Positions 38,301-49,503 of a stretch of 64,000 bases of DNA are shown piece by piece; the stretch's first letter is position 1, and each line of letters starts with the position of its first letter. The stretch comes from Numida meleagris (taxonomy: Eukaryota; Chordata; Aves; Galliformes; Numididae), in NCBI RefSeq assembly GCF_002078875.1, contig NC_034415.1:19683975-19747974 (forward strand), in the 5' to 3' direction. The notes beneath the pieces were generated by a model. The model was given only the letters and a program-made list of their open reading frames with translations, was not told the origin of the DNA and made no database searches. Made by a program: the position numbers and the translations under genes.

Positions 38301-38939
38301 AGGCTGAAGGGGCTCTTCCATGCTCAACACTACACCTGTGCCGTGCCCTCGTACTGGGGACAGCCCTTGTCCCCAGGGCCTGAGTGCTGCCCCTGTGGTG
38401 TGGGGTGATGCTGGAGGGCCCGGGGTCTTCTCCAGGCAGAGGAGCTGGGGAGCAGATGGAGGGGACAGGGCTGTGCTGAATGTTCCCATCCTGTGCCCAG
38501 CCTCAGGTCCCATCCCCGGTGTCCCTGCACCAACCCTTCATTGTGGAGCCAGCCAGATTGGTGTCACCGAGCCTCAGCATTTGGAAGGTATCCAGCAACG
38601 TGCAGCCAGAGAGACATGCTGGGTGGCAGCGAGCAGACTGCTGTCACAGCACCGCAGGCTGCCAGCTCAGCACTGCTCCCGGGGCAGTGAGCAGCCCCAC
38701 ACTGTCCCCAGTGCCTGGAGACGGGGGTTCTGGCCTCCATGCCACAGCATGGGGCAGTGATGGGGTGCTTCTGAGGTGCATGAGGTCTCCCAGATGTAGT
38801 GCAGCGTGAGCCGAGGGGTGCATCCCACTGCCATGCTCTGTGCCCCGTGCTTGTATTGGGATGTCCCGGAGGGACTCGTGGCTTGGTCCCATTTCTGGAG
38901 ATTACAGATTCAGCAGACTGAGCCAGGCCTGGGGTGTGC
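38301..38939. other. Intergenic, GC-rich
   Basis: No gene or repeat recognised. Confidence 0.4.
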
Positions 38940-39125
38940 AGGATGGTAATTTGTTTCCTTGTTAAGCACTACTTTTCTTTTTTCTTTCTTTTTTTTTAGC
39001 AGCCTGTTTATGGGAACGGAACCGCCCCGGCGTGAATTATTCATGAACCCTTGCGAGCTCATTCTCAAAATATCAATTTCTCCCAGTCACGCCAAGCAGC
39101 ACTTAAGCCTGAAAGCCTTGTTAAA
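38940..39125. promoter_or_regulatory. Candidate conserved non-coding element
   Basis: Pyrimidine run at 38971-38997 followed by GAATTATTCATGAACC and AAAATATCAATTTC. AT-rich against a GC-rich background; no open frame of note. Confidence 0.3.
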
Positions 39126-40734
39126 ACGAAAGGCCCAGGGAGCCAGGCAGTGCATGGGGCTGCATGCCACCTCCAGGGGCACCATGATCAGGGGCACATG
39201 GCCACCATCTGGGTGCAATGCCACCACTCCTGGTGCCCAGCCCATCCCGGGCACCTGGCACCCACTGGAGGCACCCCACATGGCACAGCCCCATGGCCCT
39301 GACGTTGCCCCAGTGAGGGCAGTAGGGAACCTGCAGGCAACAGCTAGGCCAAAGCAGCACTGCTGGTAATGATTAATTAAAATGCAGATGCTCCCCAAAC
39401 TGCAACTTGGAGTTTCTCTGGCAACTGCTAAATCAAAAGCAGGGAGGCAGGGAGCTGTGCAGCGGGTGCTGCTGGCAGCAGGGGAACCCACCAGCTCTGC
39501 TCCCATCTGTGGGATGCTCTGTCCTTTGGGATTGTGCTTGGCTTTAGAAGGTGCCGGAACGCACACCTCCCTCTGTGTGTGTCCTTACCTTAATCCCAGC
39601 AGGGCTGTTCCCCACTTGCAGTGCAAGCTGCGATGCTGCAGCAAACATCCTCACAGTTCTTACTTCACAGCCCTTGTATAACCTGCACAAAGACACACAG
39701 CTTTTGCATCCCCAGATTGTTTTTGGATGGGAATGATAAATGGCTTTGGTCCATGGTGTGTAGTTTTGTTCCAACCCTGACTCCTGCCCAAAAGGCAGCA
39801 GGTGTGCATGGCAGCACTGTGCTGGGACACACACCACCACCCCCCGGCTGCTGTGCCATCACAGCCCCCAGTGGATGTCCACTGTTTGCCTGAGCTCAGC
39901 ACATCCCTGGCTGCTCTCTGCTGTTTGCACTGCCTCTTTTTTCCTCACTCTCCTCATCCATGTTGTTGGGGATCTCCTTCTCCATGCATTTGGGCACAGA
40001 GGACGGAGGTGTGAGGATGGCTTTCTGTACTTCATGCCGATGTGGGAAAGGCACAGGCTACAGAGCCACCCGGTGCCTCTGCCTGACCTCACCATGGGGA
40101 AGCAGCTCTGTCTCCTCACCTGCTCCAACAGCCAGGACCACTCTGCGTTCTTTGGGCATGGCTCCGTTTTCTCAGCCTATGTCCAAATCTGTGGTTTGTG
40201 GCTCAAGGGCTCACCTGCAATCCCCCTGGAAAATGGCGTGGGCTATTGGCACCCATGCACCTGCTGTGCTACTGCTCCATCCCTTTCTCTTTCGGGCAGG
40301 ATGCAAATTAACACCACCAGCCCCACCCTGCACACAAGGTGCCAGCAGGGCCACCAGCTGTGTGGTACCCAGGTGCCCAGGTTCGGAGGATGTCAATTTG
40401 TGACAGTGTGATCATTTCCATGGCAACTGCGTGTGACAGCATGAACACCGGCTGCTGTGCAGTGTTGGTGCAGGCGGCCGGCTCCCACCGAGCTCAGCAC
40501 TCCTTGCAGCACAGCTGGGAACCCTGCGCTGAGCCGCAGCGCACAGAGCCCGGCACCCCGCTCCCCACGCAGCGATGCCACAGCCCCTCCGCACCCACTG
40601 AGCCCCCAGGGGTGTCTGCATGGCACAGGGCTCACCACAGGCAGGGGTGAGGGAGCAGCATGTGAGCACCCAGCCGTGCTCCAGGCCCCAGCACGCCTGT
40701 TGCTTGGGGAGAGCTGCCAGGGAGAATGGAGTGG
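39126..40734. other. Intergenic, GC-rich
   Basis: No gene recognised. Contains an ATGCAAAT octamer (40311-40318) and an RFX-type ATTTCCATGGCAAC (40414-40427). Confidence 0.4.
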
Positions 40735-40739
40735 GCACT

Positions 40740-40905
40740 TAATCTCCCCCTATAAGTTTAATTAATGGGCTGCAGCGCTCATTCTGTGCTGCTGCCTTAA
40801 TTGGTACAAGCTGCAAACGCTGTGGAGCCTGGAAAAAAACATTGGGAAATGAAAAATATATTAAGCAAGAAACAGATCAATGGCTCTTAATGAAGCTGAT
40901 TCGGG
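40740..40905. promoter_or_regulatory. Candidate conserved non-coding element
   Basis: AT-rich island with GTTTAATTAATGGG, CTTAATTGG, AAAATATATTAAGC and CTTAATGAAGC; several homeodomain cores in 165 bases. Confidence 0.35.
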
Positions 40906-41088
40906 GCTGCCTGCCGGCCTGGGGCCAGGGCCGGGAGCTCGGCTGCCGTGCAGTCTCCAGCACTGGGTGCAGGCTGGGGTGGGCTGGGTGCCCCTGCTGC
41001 CTTGCTCCTGCATCGTTAGTGCCAACAAGCAGCCTCAGTGTGAGAGAGGCCCAGGGATGAACACATCTGTGGCAGGCCATGGGGCTCG

Positions 41089-41350
41089 TGGGAGCAGCTG
41101 GAGCCATCCCTGCACAGCTGGAGCCCCCGGTCTCCAAACAGCTGGACAGGAAAGTTTGCCTCAGAACATCTGCAGTCCCCAGCACAGCTGGAAGGGCCAC
41201 TCAGGGCACAGCTGGATGGGTCATCCCATGCACATCTGGAAGGGTTATCCAGCACAGCTGGAAGGGTCAACCAGCGCACCTGCAAAGACCATCCCATGGA
41301 CATCTGGAAGGGTTACCCAGCGCATCTGGCTGATGTGGGGCAGCAGCTGG
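41089..41350. repeat. Degenerate minisatellite, period about 23, one E-box per unit
   Basis: Twelve CANNTG E-boxes (eight... CAGCTG/CATCTG/CACCTG in mixture) start at 41095, 41115, 41139, 41167, 41185, 41209, 41233, 41255, 41277, 41301, 41323 and 41344. Mean spacing is 22.6 bases. Units share a GGAAGGGTCA-like middle and a CCCAGC or CCCATG end, but vary. Confidence 0.65.
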
Positions 41351-42789
41351 ACAAGCACAGGGCCATGCAGCACGAGGCTTGTTGTATGGACTGATTTCAT
41401 GCAAATTTCTCTGTGTGCACAGGGTGCTGGGGGGAGCTGGGGCTGATTTGCACTGAGGGCTCCAGGGGGGTGGCTGCATTCCAATAAGGGCTGTAATTGC
41501 CTCGGCTGTGCACAGAACATTAGCTGCGCTTCCCAGATATTTACACAGGGGAAAACAAAGCCATAACTCACTCAGTAAATAAGCTCCCCGGCACAATGCT
41601 TGGGAAGCTGTGCCCCAGTGGAAGCGGGGGGGAGAGGGCAGTGGGGCAGCACCTGCCCCCCACCTCTGTGGATCCTTCGGGTATCCCCACAACTCCCTGC
41701 ACTGCAACTCCAAGAGCAGGGGTCGTGGCAGTGTGTGCAGGGCACAAACTGCAGGAGCAAGGCACAGTGCTGACCCCTTTCTCTCCATACTAACCTCATT
41801 TAATATTTGGTGTTTGGGTTCATCTACTTGACAGCCTGCTAACAAATTAGCACGGCATGGCATCAATAGCTCCAGACTGCATGGATTAAAATCTGTTTAA
41901 TTGATAGATCCCAACAAAAGAACAAAAAGTGCAAGTGAGGCCGGAGGGCCAGGAGGGAGCTCCCTGCTCCCCATGGCTTTCAGGGTCCTGGCTTGCTTCC
42001 CCAGTGCTCTGCTCCTAAGGGCTGATGGCAGCCCCGGTGCTGCCCAGCCATCAGCTGTGGTCTGCAGGGAGAGCTTTGATTTCCTGCTGCTAAATCCTCG
42101 CCTCACTGACGTGATTGCGAGCAGCACACGGCCCTAATGGGGGAAGGACGCTGCCGCCTGCCTGGGACAAATTGCAAATCTCATTACGGTGTCGTGCCTG
42201 GGTTGTTAACTCAGTTACGTGGTTGGTGCATTCCTGACAGTACCTGAGCAAGGGCCGGGCAGCGGCGCCCTGGTGTCCTGCTGGGGACATAGTGGGCTTG
42301 GGGACACTCAGGGTGCAGAGCTGCCGCCAGCACGCGGCCCCACCGCTGTCCCCTGGTGCTCAGCGCTGCTCATGGCCGGGCACACGTGGCTGCTCCGAGT
42401 TAGAAAAAGAGGGAAAAAAAATGAATCAATAATTTAAAACATGAATTCCTTTGCACCTGCTCAACGCTTTGCACTTTCAAAGCCCGAGTGCACCCATTAG
42501 CTAACAAACCACATCCATCAGACGTGCTCTGGCCTCATGCCTCACCCACCTGTGTGCTCCCAGCCCTTCCTGATCCTCTCTTCCTTCTGTCCCCACTGTC
42601 CCCACTCAGCAGCTGAGAGATGTGTAAGTAGCAATTGCTCAGAGCAGGCGCACAGCATCCCTCACTCAGCAGCACAGCTGGGTGCAGGGTCCATCACAGC
42701 AGGACCCATCGGTGTCACAACACTGTGCGGGGCACCGGGGGCAGCCTGCTGGGAGCCAGGGTGCCCAAACCAAGGGCTTTTTTCTAAGG
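41351..42789. other. Intergenic, mixed GC-rich and AT-rich
   Basis: No gene recognised. Contains an octamer at 41399-41406 and AT-rich patches at 41,780-41,910 (AACAAATTAGC, GTTTAATTGATAG) and 42,400-42,500 that may be regulatory. Confidence 0.4.
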
Positions 42790-42975
42790 GCTGAAATCAA
42801 CAACACAACTCCTAATTTAAAATTATGTAGGGCTATCAGTTACTCCCCGAGTGTCCACAAGCTTTGTTGGCAGCATCAGATTGCCAGCTGTGATAAATGG
42901 TTTTATTGGAATTTCATAAGGCCCAAGTTATTTGCAGATACGAAATTGTTGTGGATTAATTAAACTTTTGTAACC
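42790..42975. promoter_or_regulatory. Candidate conserved non-coding element
   Basis: Continuous AT-rich block: CCTAATTTAAAATTATG, SOX-like CTTTGTTGG, GATAAATGGTTTTATTGG (HOX/CDX type) and GGATTAATTAAAC. No coding potential. Confidence 0.4.
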
Positions 42976-43144
42976 AGACAGAGAAGTTGCCCACAGTCCC
43001 TGGGTGCTTCCCCGAAGGATGTCCCCAGCTGTCCCCAGGTGGGCTCGGATGGGAAAAGCCGAGCAGGGGGAACACTGCAGCGCATGGCTTCAGCAGCACA
43101 GCTCCTGTGTGGGAGCATCCAGCCCCGTTTGTTGCATTCGCATT

Positions 43145-43345
43145 TTTCTAATACTCCAGCAAAAGAGCGGGTTAGAAGAAAAACCACTCGACATAGTTTA
43201 TTCAGATTTTCAAAAGGCCTTTCGACGAGCTCCAGCGCAGGAGGTTACTATAGAAATTAAGTTGTCGTGGAGCGAGAGGCAAAGTATTGCCACGGATCAA
43301 AGGCTCACAGAGAGCCGGAGAGAGGAGGAGGACGCAGCGGGCAGT
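43145..43345 (+). repeat. Old CR1-like LINE reverse-transcriptase relic
   Basis: In frame 2 the sequence reads PLDIVYSDFQKAFRRAP, the LINE motif around the first catalytic Asp (consensus D-x-x-Y-x-D-F-x-K-A-F-D). A W-S-ERQS patch then resembles the later W-L-x-R-Q segment after a deletion. The conserved YLD is YSD here. Confidence 0.6.
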
Positions 43346-44380
43346 TGTCATGCCAGCGCAGGGCAGCAGCGGGGCTGGCAGCTCCTCCATGCCCTGCGGT
43401 GATCCACGTGGTTATGGGGAGCCCAGGGAGTGGGGAGCAGTGGACCCTCGGGCTGTGCGGCAGGGGAGGCCGGACGGTGCTGAGCCATGGCCCATGGGCA
43501 CCACTGTCGTGTCCTCCTCTCCATCCCCATCCCCGCAGATGTACCGGCCACACTGGCTCCCAGCTGCCTGTTCTCCCACCAGAACCTGCTCGGCAGCTGT
43601 GGGGCCCCAGAGCCGTGCAAATAAAGGGAGGGAATGCAAACACCTCCCCGGCCCTGGCATCCCAACTATCTGAAGCATCAAGTGCCTCAGGAGCACATTC
43701 CTCCCCTGCCCTCAGCTGCAGGCGGAGCCTCCCCTCACCACTCTCCATGTCTGTTCACCCCATGCACACATTCCCCTCCTTCCCCTCTGCCTCCCCCAGC
43801 TCCCCGCATCCTGGGAGCCTTCTGAGGAACCCCATGGCCACCTCCTTGTCGGGCTGCAGGCTCAGCATCCCAAACTGCACCCTGGTGGGGATGGCACCCG
43901 AGGGGCATGTGGGGCTGAGGTGCCCACAGCAGCGCGGGGTACTCAGTGCCAGCTGATGGGGCTCACACCCGGGCTTCTAAAAATGCAGTGAGGGTCTCTG
44001 ATGGGGAACTTGTTCATATGGCAACCTCACATAAGGGGACTGCCTGCCCCCCCTGCATCCTCTTGGCATCCCCTTGGTGCCCGCAGTCCGCTGGAGCCCC
44101 CCTGGCATGGCACAGCTGGGCCACAACATGAGTGTTGGCAGGGGTGGGTGGGATGCAGTGAAATACCAAATGATAAAAAAATGACTCTGGCACTTTGTGC
44201 AATGCAATACTTTAAATTCCCATTCTGCTCTGAAACCTTGTACTCCCGGTGGGACCCTCACTGAAGTGCCAGTGATGCTCACAAAGGCAAACAGGAGGGA
44301 TGTGAGGAAGCTGAAAAGAAAACAAAAACCCCAAATCCACTACAGCTGCATACATGCAGCAATGCCACAGCCTCAGCCCC
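43346..44380. other. Intergenic, GC-rich
   Basis: No gene or repeat recognised. Confidence 0.4.
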
Positions 44381-44385
44381 GATCC

Positions 44386-44408
44386 GGGGCGGGGGGGGCG
44401 GGGGGTGA
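44386..44408 (+). other. G-rich tract, potential G-quadruplex
   Basis: GGGGC, eight G, C, six G, T: enough G for a four-tract quadruplex on the plus strand. Confidence 0.6.
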
Positions 44409-45585
44409 GCATCACTGGCACCGCTGCAGTGGAGTACAGAGAATGGCAGTGAACCCAGCGCTGAGGTGCACTCCAAAGCTGGGGGGCACAGAGGGACACG
44501 AGTTGGTCGGCACTGATGGTGCCAGGTTGGTGCCGGCGCCACATGTCCCAGCCAGGAATGGAGCAGGGCACAGGAATGACCTTCAGGAGTGGGGGCACCT
44601 CCCTGTGCGGGAGGAGGCTGCTGGCAGTGTCAGGTGTCCGTGCTGCAGCCATGCCTGGCTCCACATCCGTCAGTTATTGACAGGATCGGGGCTGCTGCTG
44701 GCAAGGATGCACTGGGGCCGACCCTCACTGCACTGGAGCGAAGCCTCAAAGTAGTGTCCTTGGGGCAGGGATGTGACAGGATGCCAGCAGTGAGATGGCA
44801 CCAGGGTGTCACACATGTCTCATGTTCCATGGGGGGACACAGGGAGAGCGAGGGAGTCCCTTGGACAGAGGCAAGAGGTGACAAGAGGTGACTCAGGCTG
44901 TAAATGTTCAACACACTGTTTGGGTGCTTCCCCCAGTATTTTCTCCCACCAGGTTTCAGTCTGTCTTTAATCTGTTCTTTGAATGCTGAAAGAAGGGGAA
45001 AGAAGAAATCTCTGAATTTCAATCAAAGCACCCTTATCTCAGCCTCCTCCATTGGTGCTCCCTGTTCCCTGCCCTCCAGTCCCATGCAGTGATTTACATG
45101 GCAATAGGGACTTCGGCCCAGGGTTGAACCAGGAATTGGCACTATCATGAAGCTGCAAGCTTGCCCTTAGGGCTGGGGTCCTGGCAAGGGTATGCCCCAT
45201 GACCACTGCACACAGAGAGGGCCAAAGAGTGGGGACATCCCGCCCAGGGGAGGATGCATGGTGCCACGTGCGCGCGGGCACTGAGACGGCACGAGCATCC
45301 CCACGGAGCAGTTGAGCTTGGCACTCAGCACGGCTCCTCGCCTGCTCCTGCCAGATGGTGACTGGTGCAGAAAGGCAGAAATGTTTGGTAGATATTTCTG
45401 TTCTGTATTTGGAATGAAGCAGGAGGATATATTCATCTCCAGATGATACTGTGGATGGAATATAAATCCTGCCATCTGTAACAATGGGGGATGTGAGGCA
45501 TGAGCTCCTCAAATTCAGCATTTGCAGATCATCCGGACAGCTGATGCTCAGGAGTCAGGAAGGAATGCGCTCACCCCAATGCGAT
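44409..45585. other. Intergenic
   Basis: No gene or recognised repeat. Confidence 0.35.
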
Positions 45586-45589
45586 GGTT

Positions 45590-45800
45590 TAACAGATCTT
45601 AGAAAAAATGGACAAATTCCAAAAGATTGGTGAAATGTCGATGTAGTTCCAGTATATAATGGGAGAACAGCACAGAGAAGTAGGGGAGCAATCTCACCTC
45701 TCCTCACTGTATTGCTGAAAGCATTGCTATGGATGTTGTTTCTAATGTGGGTGTCCCAAATTAAAAAGGATACTGAAATCCTGCAAAGGAAACCATGCAT
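45590..45800 (+). repeat. Old CR1-like LINE relic (RT N-terminal segment)
   Basis: A frame reads LRKNGQIPKDW, stop, NVDVVPVYNGRTAQ, then ISPLLTV. This follows the LINE order G-x-x-P-x-D-W-x-x-A-x-V-x-P-x-(F/Y)-K-x-G. It contains at least one stop and is plainly dead. Confidence 0.5.
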
Positions 45801-46632
45801 GTAGCCCAGGCACCAGGAAACAAGCTCTGATATGAGGCTGGAGGCGCACATACTCATCAACCTGCTAGAGAGAGGGCTGAGGGAAGCCCTGTTGTAGCGA
45901 GAGCAGTGTTTGACAGCTCCACAGCCTCAGCCTTGCAGAAAAGTGCACAACAAGATCTGAGAGCTGAAGCAGAAGTTGGAAACATTCAGCCTGCAAAGAA
46001 GGCGGCAGAGCCTAGCAGGAGGGCAGGAGATGTTGGAGCACCTGCCTGGAGAAAGCAGCAACTGTATTGATTTCACAGCAGCGTAACATAGGGGAAAGAC
46101 ATGAATCTGGGCTCTGGGAGAGGCTCCCTGCAAACAGGAGGTGCAGGTGACCCTCTGTGCCCATCCAGCCCCACTGCGGCCGTGCCAGTGTTCTCCAGGC
46201 ACGCCTCATCCAGCAGCCACATGTAAAATGCTGCGGGTCAAAAGCAGTGTGTTCTCGTGTTGGCTTTTTTTTTCTTTACTAAGAAAGTGTATCTGTTTTG
46301 CTGAAATCAAAGTTGGGAAGTTGGTTGTGTTATTCCCCATCTCTTCCCGTGAGTGGTTCCTGCTCTGAGCGCAGCAGATGGAGGGTGGGTGGGGGCTGCC
46401 TCCTGACTTTTCCTTTTCCATCTGGAATGGGGCCAAACTTCCTCAACTTTGGAAAAGCGACAAGAGGAAAAAAAGATGCACTAATTCTGGTGATCTGGAA
46501 AGTCAGAACAAGAAAAACAAGGTTTTTGGGGGGGTATATTTTTTTAAGAAGAGAAGGGGAGAGTGACAGGAAAATCCATGAACAATCCCACGGACAAAAT
46601 GTGGATGGGCAAAAAGAGGGAGGGCAGATGGG

Positions 46633-46762
46633 GATCACAGAATCATTACGGTTGGAAAAAACCTGTAAGCTTATCCAGTACTAATCAACCCACACCCACC
46701 ATGCCCGCTACCCATGTCCTCAGTGCCACATCTCCACGGGTCTTGAACATTTCCAGCAAAAG
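46633..46762 (-). repeat. CR1 LINE 3' fragment, antisense
   Basis: Starts ATCACAGAATCATTACGGTTGGAAAAAACC (octamer tail and conserved 3' end) and continues CTCAGTGCCACATCTCCACGG. Bird-type CR1, minus strand, strongly truncated. Confidence 0.9.
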
Positions 46763-47655
46763 GGGGGGAATGAGGAGCAGTTGCAGGTGTTGCCCGTGTT
46801 GCTGGGTCTGCAGGTCCCGAGTCTTCCTGCACCATGGCAGCCATACAGAGCTTCCACGTGGGGACAAGGACATGTGTGAAGCTCCACAGCGGCAGGAAAA
46901 TCCTCTTGTTTGGGAGTGCAGCTCAATTTTGTTCTTCATTAATTGCAGCACACAGTACACCTCCGACATCACCGCTCCACAGCAGCGCATGGTGCTGCAG
47001 CTGGTGGAATTAATGGGGAGCCTATAGCAAACACCGCTTCACATCTAGGATATAAAAAAGAATAATCACACACAATGCCATTTATTTTTAAACAAGCACC
47101 AGGTAATACATTCCCAACAATTATATCCAGATGCACCACTTGAGAACCTCTCCTCAGTGTGAAATTAGAAATATTTTTACTGCAAATGCCACCAGGTGAC
47201 ATACAGGGAGAAGTTCACCCCGCGCCACTCCGCGTCCTTTGCCACAGTCAAGTCTCACTTCAGTTTAAAGGCTGCCGCATGGAATGTCATTTACATTTAA
47301 AAAAAAATGAGCTGCAAAGCATTTATATGCTATAGTAGGAGCAGCCCCTGGGGGTTCTCAGGTGTCTGCTTGGGCTGCGGCTGTCTGGGAGGGAACACCA
47401 CACTGGACTCCAACCGTCAGTCGCTTCACTGGAAATATCCCAATTCTAAGGGGCAAAGCGAAAAAGAGGTGTAAGAGAGAAAATCTGGGAGTTATTGAGA
47501 GGGCAAGAAAAGTCAGATAGAGCTGCTTCTGGGTCTGTTGTTGCCAACCAACTGAAGGATGCTTTGGTGAACGCTGCTCTGCGCGTCCACAGGAAAAGGA
47601 AGAAAAACCACTGTGAAATGAAGGGCATCTGCTTGAGCGAATAAACTGCAAAGAG
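46763..47655. other. Intergenic, AT-rich in part
   Basis: No gene recognised. The block 47,040-47,330 is AT-rich (AAAGAATAATCACACAC, TCATTTACATTTAAAAAA) and may be regulatory. Confidence 0.35.
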
Positions 47656-47669
47656 ACGAGCTTAAATCT

Positions 47670-47850
47670 CACTCCAACGAGATCTTTAATATGCTGTTTG
47701 GGTGTTTTAAGGGTATGAGAATGCCCTTTGATATTAGTGCTGCTCCGGAGATATTTCACACAGTAATTGCCTACATCTTTAAGGCACGACGTATTGAAGC
47801 CATGGTGACTGCTGATTTAAATTGGGCGATGGCTCCAGGAACTGAGACCC
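47670..47850 (+). mobile_element. Ty3/Gypsy-like reverse-transcriptase relic
   Basis: One uninterrupted frame reads EIFNMLFGCFKG, MRMPFDISAAPEIF, then ARRIEAMVTADLNW. This matches, in order and spacing, the Ty3/Gypsy RT stretch with FNTPFGRY/F, R-MPFG-S-APE-FQ and the following V-E-hydrophobic-V-D-D block. The catalytic Asp pair appears replaced by T-A, so it is not an active enzyme. The open frame (47691-47891) runs on into sequence I do not recognise. Boundaries unknown. Confidence 0.55.
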
Positions 47851-47894
47851 AGGCAGGAGCTGCAGGGAGCACAGCACACACTTCAGAATGAACT

Positions 47895-48690
47895 TTAAAA
47901 GGTCAGAATTTGGTCTAGCAGAATTACCTGTACTGGCTCCGAGCCGAGCTGAGACGGCTTTGTTGCCAATTTAGATAAAATAGAAGCAATAATTAGAATG
48001 TCTAGCCTACGGGATATAAAGCAGATCTACTGAGATTTATGAAAACAATATACTGTTGGGCAATATCCATTCCAAAATCTATGGCCGGCGTTCCCTCGGG
48101 AGAGCAGCGCTGCCGGCTGAAATTGCCTGGCATGACGCAGGCAGGGGAGCGAGCCCCCAAAGGCCAGTGCCGCGGTGATGGGAACGTTGACTGCAGTGCC
48201 CACGGTGTTGGCATGGCCTGGTGCCAAACAGCAAGGGTCGGGCGCAGACAGAGCCTGCCCAGCACAAGCCATGTCCTTTTGCTTGCACTGCAACAAAAGG
48301 GAAGAAACCAGGCTCGGGGCATTCCTTCCTTAGGGAATGTGTGGTTGCTTGAACTAGGTGCAAGTGCCTTACACACCTCTGGAGCCCTGACATGCCTATG
48401 CTGGACATGTAAATCAAGTGCTGTGCTCAAGTTATGTCCCGTTGCTCAGCATCCCTCAGAACCAAGGGACCAACAGAAAATGGTTGACAGCATCAGACTC
48501 TCTCCACTAAGCCCCAGGCTGGATGTCCTTCCTCCCAGATAAGTGCAAAATCATCCGGAGCCTTCACCCTCATTTTTGTGATGGACAGCAGCAGACGGAG
48601 CCGGTAAGCTGCTTACCTCTTGTGGCACGAGGACATCCTGAGTCCCTGGTGGTGCCATCCATCACCTCCTGCATGCAATTCCCTTAGCAC
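47895..48690. other. Intergenic
   Basis: No gene or repeat recognised. Confidence 0.35.
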
Positions 48691-49503
48691 AGAATCACAG
48701 AATTGTGGAATTATTAAGGCTGGAGAAGACCACTAAGACTATCTAGTCCAACCATCCACCCACCACCAATATTGTCCTCTAACCATGTCCCTCAGTGCCA
48801 CATCTCCATGTTCCATGAACACCTCCAGGGATGGTGACCCCACCGCCTCTCTGGGCAGCCTGTGCCAGCACATCACCACTCATTTGGAGAAGAAATTGTT
48901 CCTAATATCCAACCTGAACCTCCTCTGGCACAACTTAAGGCCATCACCACTCATCCTATTGCTATCACCTGGGAGAAGAGGTCAACCCCCATCTCACCAC
49001 AACCTCCTCTCAGGGCATTGTAGAGCAATGAGGTCTCCTCTGAGCCTCCTCTTCTCCAGACTGAACAATTCCCGTTCCCTCAGCCGGTCCCCATAACACT
49101 TGTGCTCCAGACCCTACACAGCTCCGTTGCCTTTCTCTGGACACGCTCCAGGGCCTCAATGTCTTTCTTGTATTGAGGGGCCCAGAACTGAACACAGCAC
49201 TCGAGGTGCGGCTGAGCACAGAGGGATGATCACCTCCTGCCCCTGCTGCCTGCACTATTGCTGATACAAGCCAGGATGCTGAGATGCCTTCTTGGCCACT
49301 GGGGCACACCGCTGGCTCGTGTTCATCTGCTGTCAGCTCACACCCCCAGATTCTTTTCATCTGCACAGCCTTCCAGCCACTCTGCCCCATGCCTGTAGCG
49401 TTGCACAGGATTGTTGTGACCAAATGCAGGATCTGGCACCTGGTCTTGTTGAACTTCATCCCCCTGGCCTCAGCCCATCGATCCAGCAAATAGCAGCCCA
49501 TAG
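48691..49503 (-). repeat. CR1 LINE, antisense, about 0.8 kb
   Basis: Begins with two CAGAATCA octamers, then AGACTATCTAGTCCAACC, CTCTGGGCAGCCTGTGCCA, CTTCTCCAGACTGAACAA and CTTTCTCTGGACACGCTCC, ending near CATCGATCCAGCAAATAGC. A classic 5'-truncated bird CR1 on the minus strand. Confidence 0.95.

Noticed and set aside
45901..46080. Purine-rich stretch resembling the CR1 'TTCAGCCTG(C/G)A(A/G)AAG' motif.
   Set aside because: Only one short match; not enough to call a repeat.
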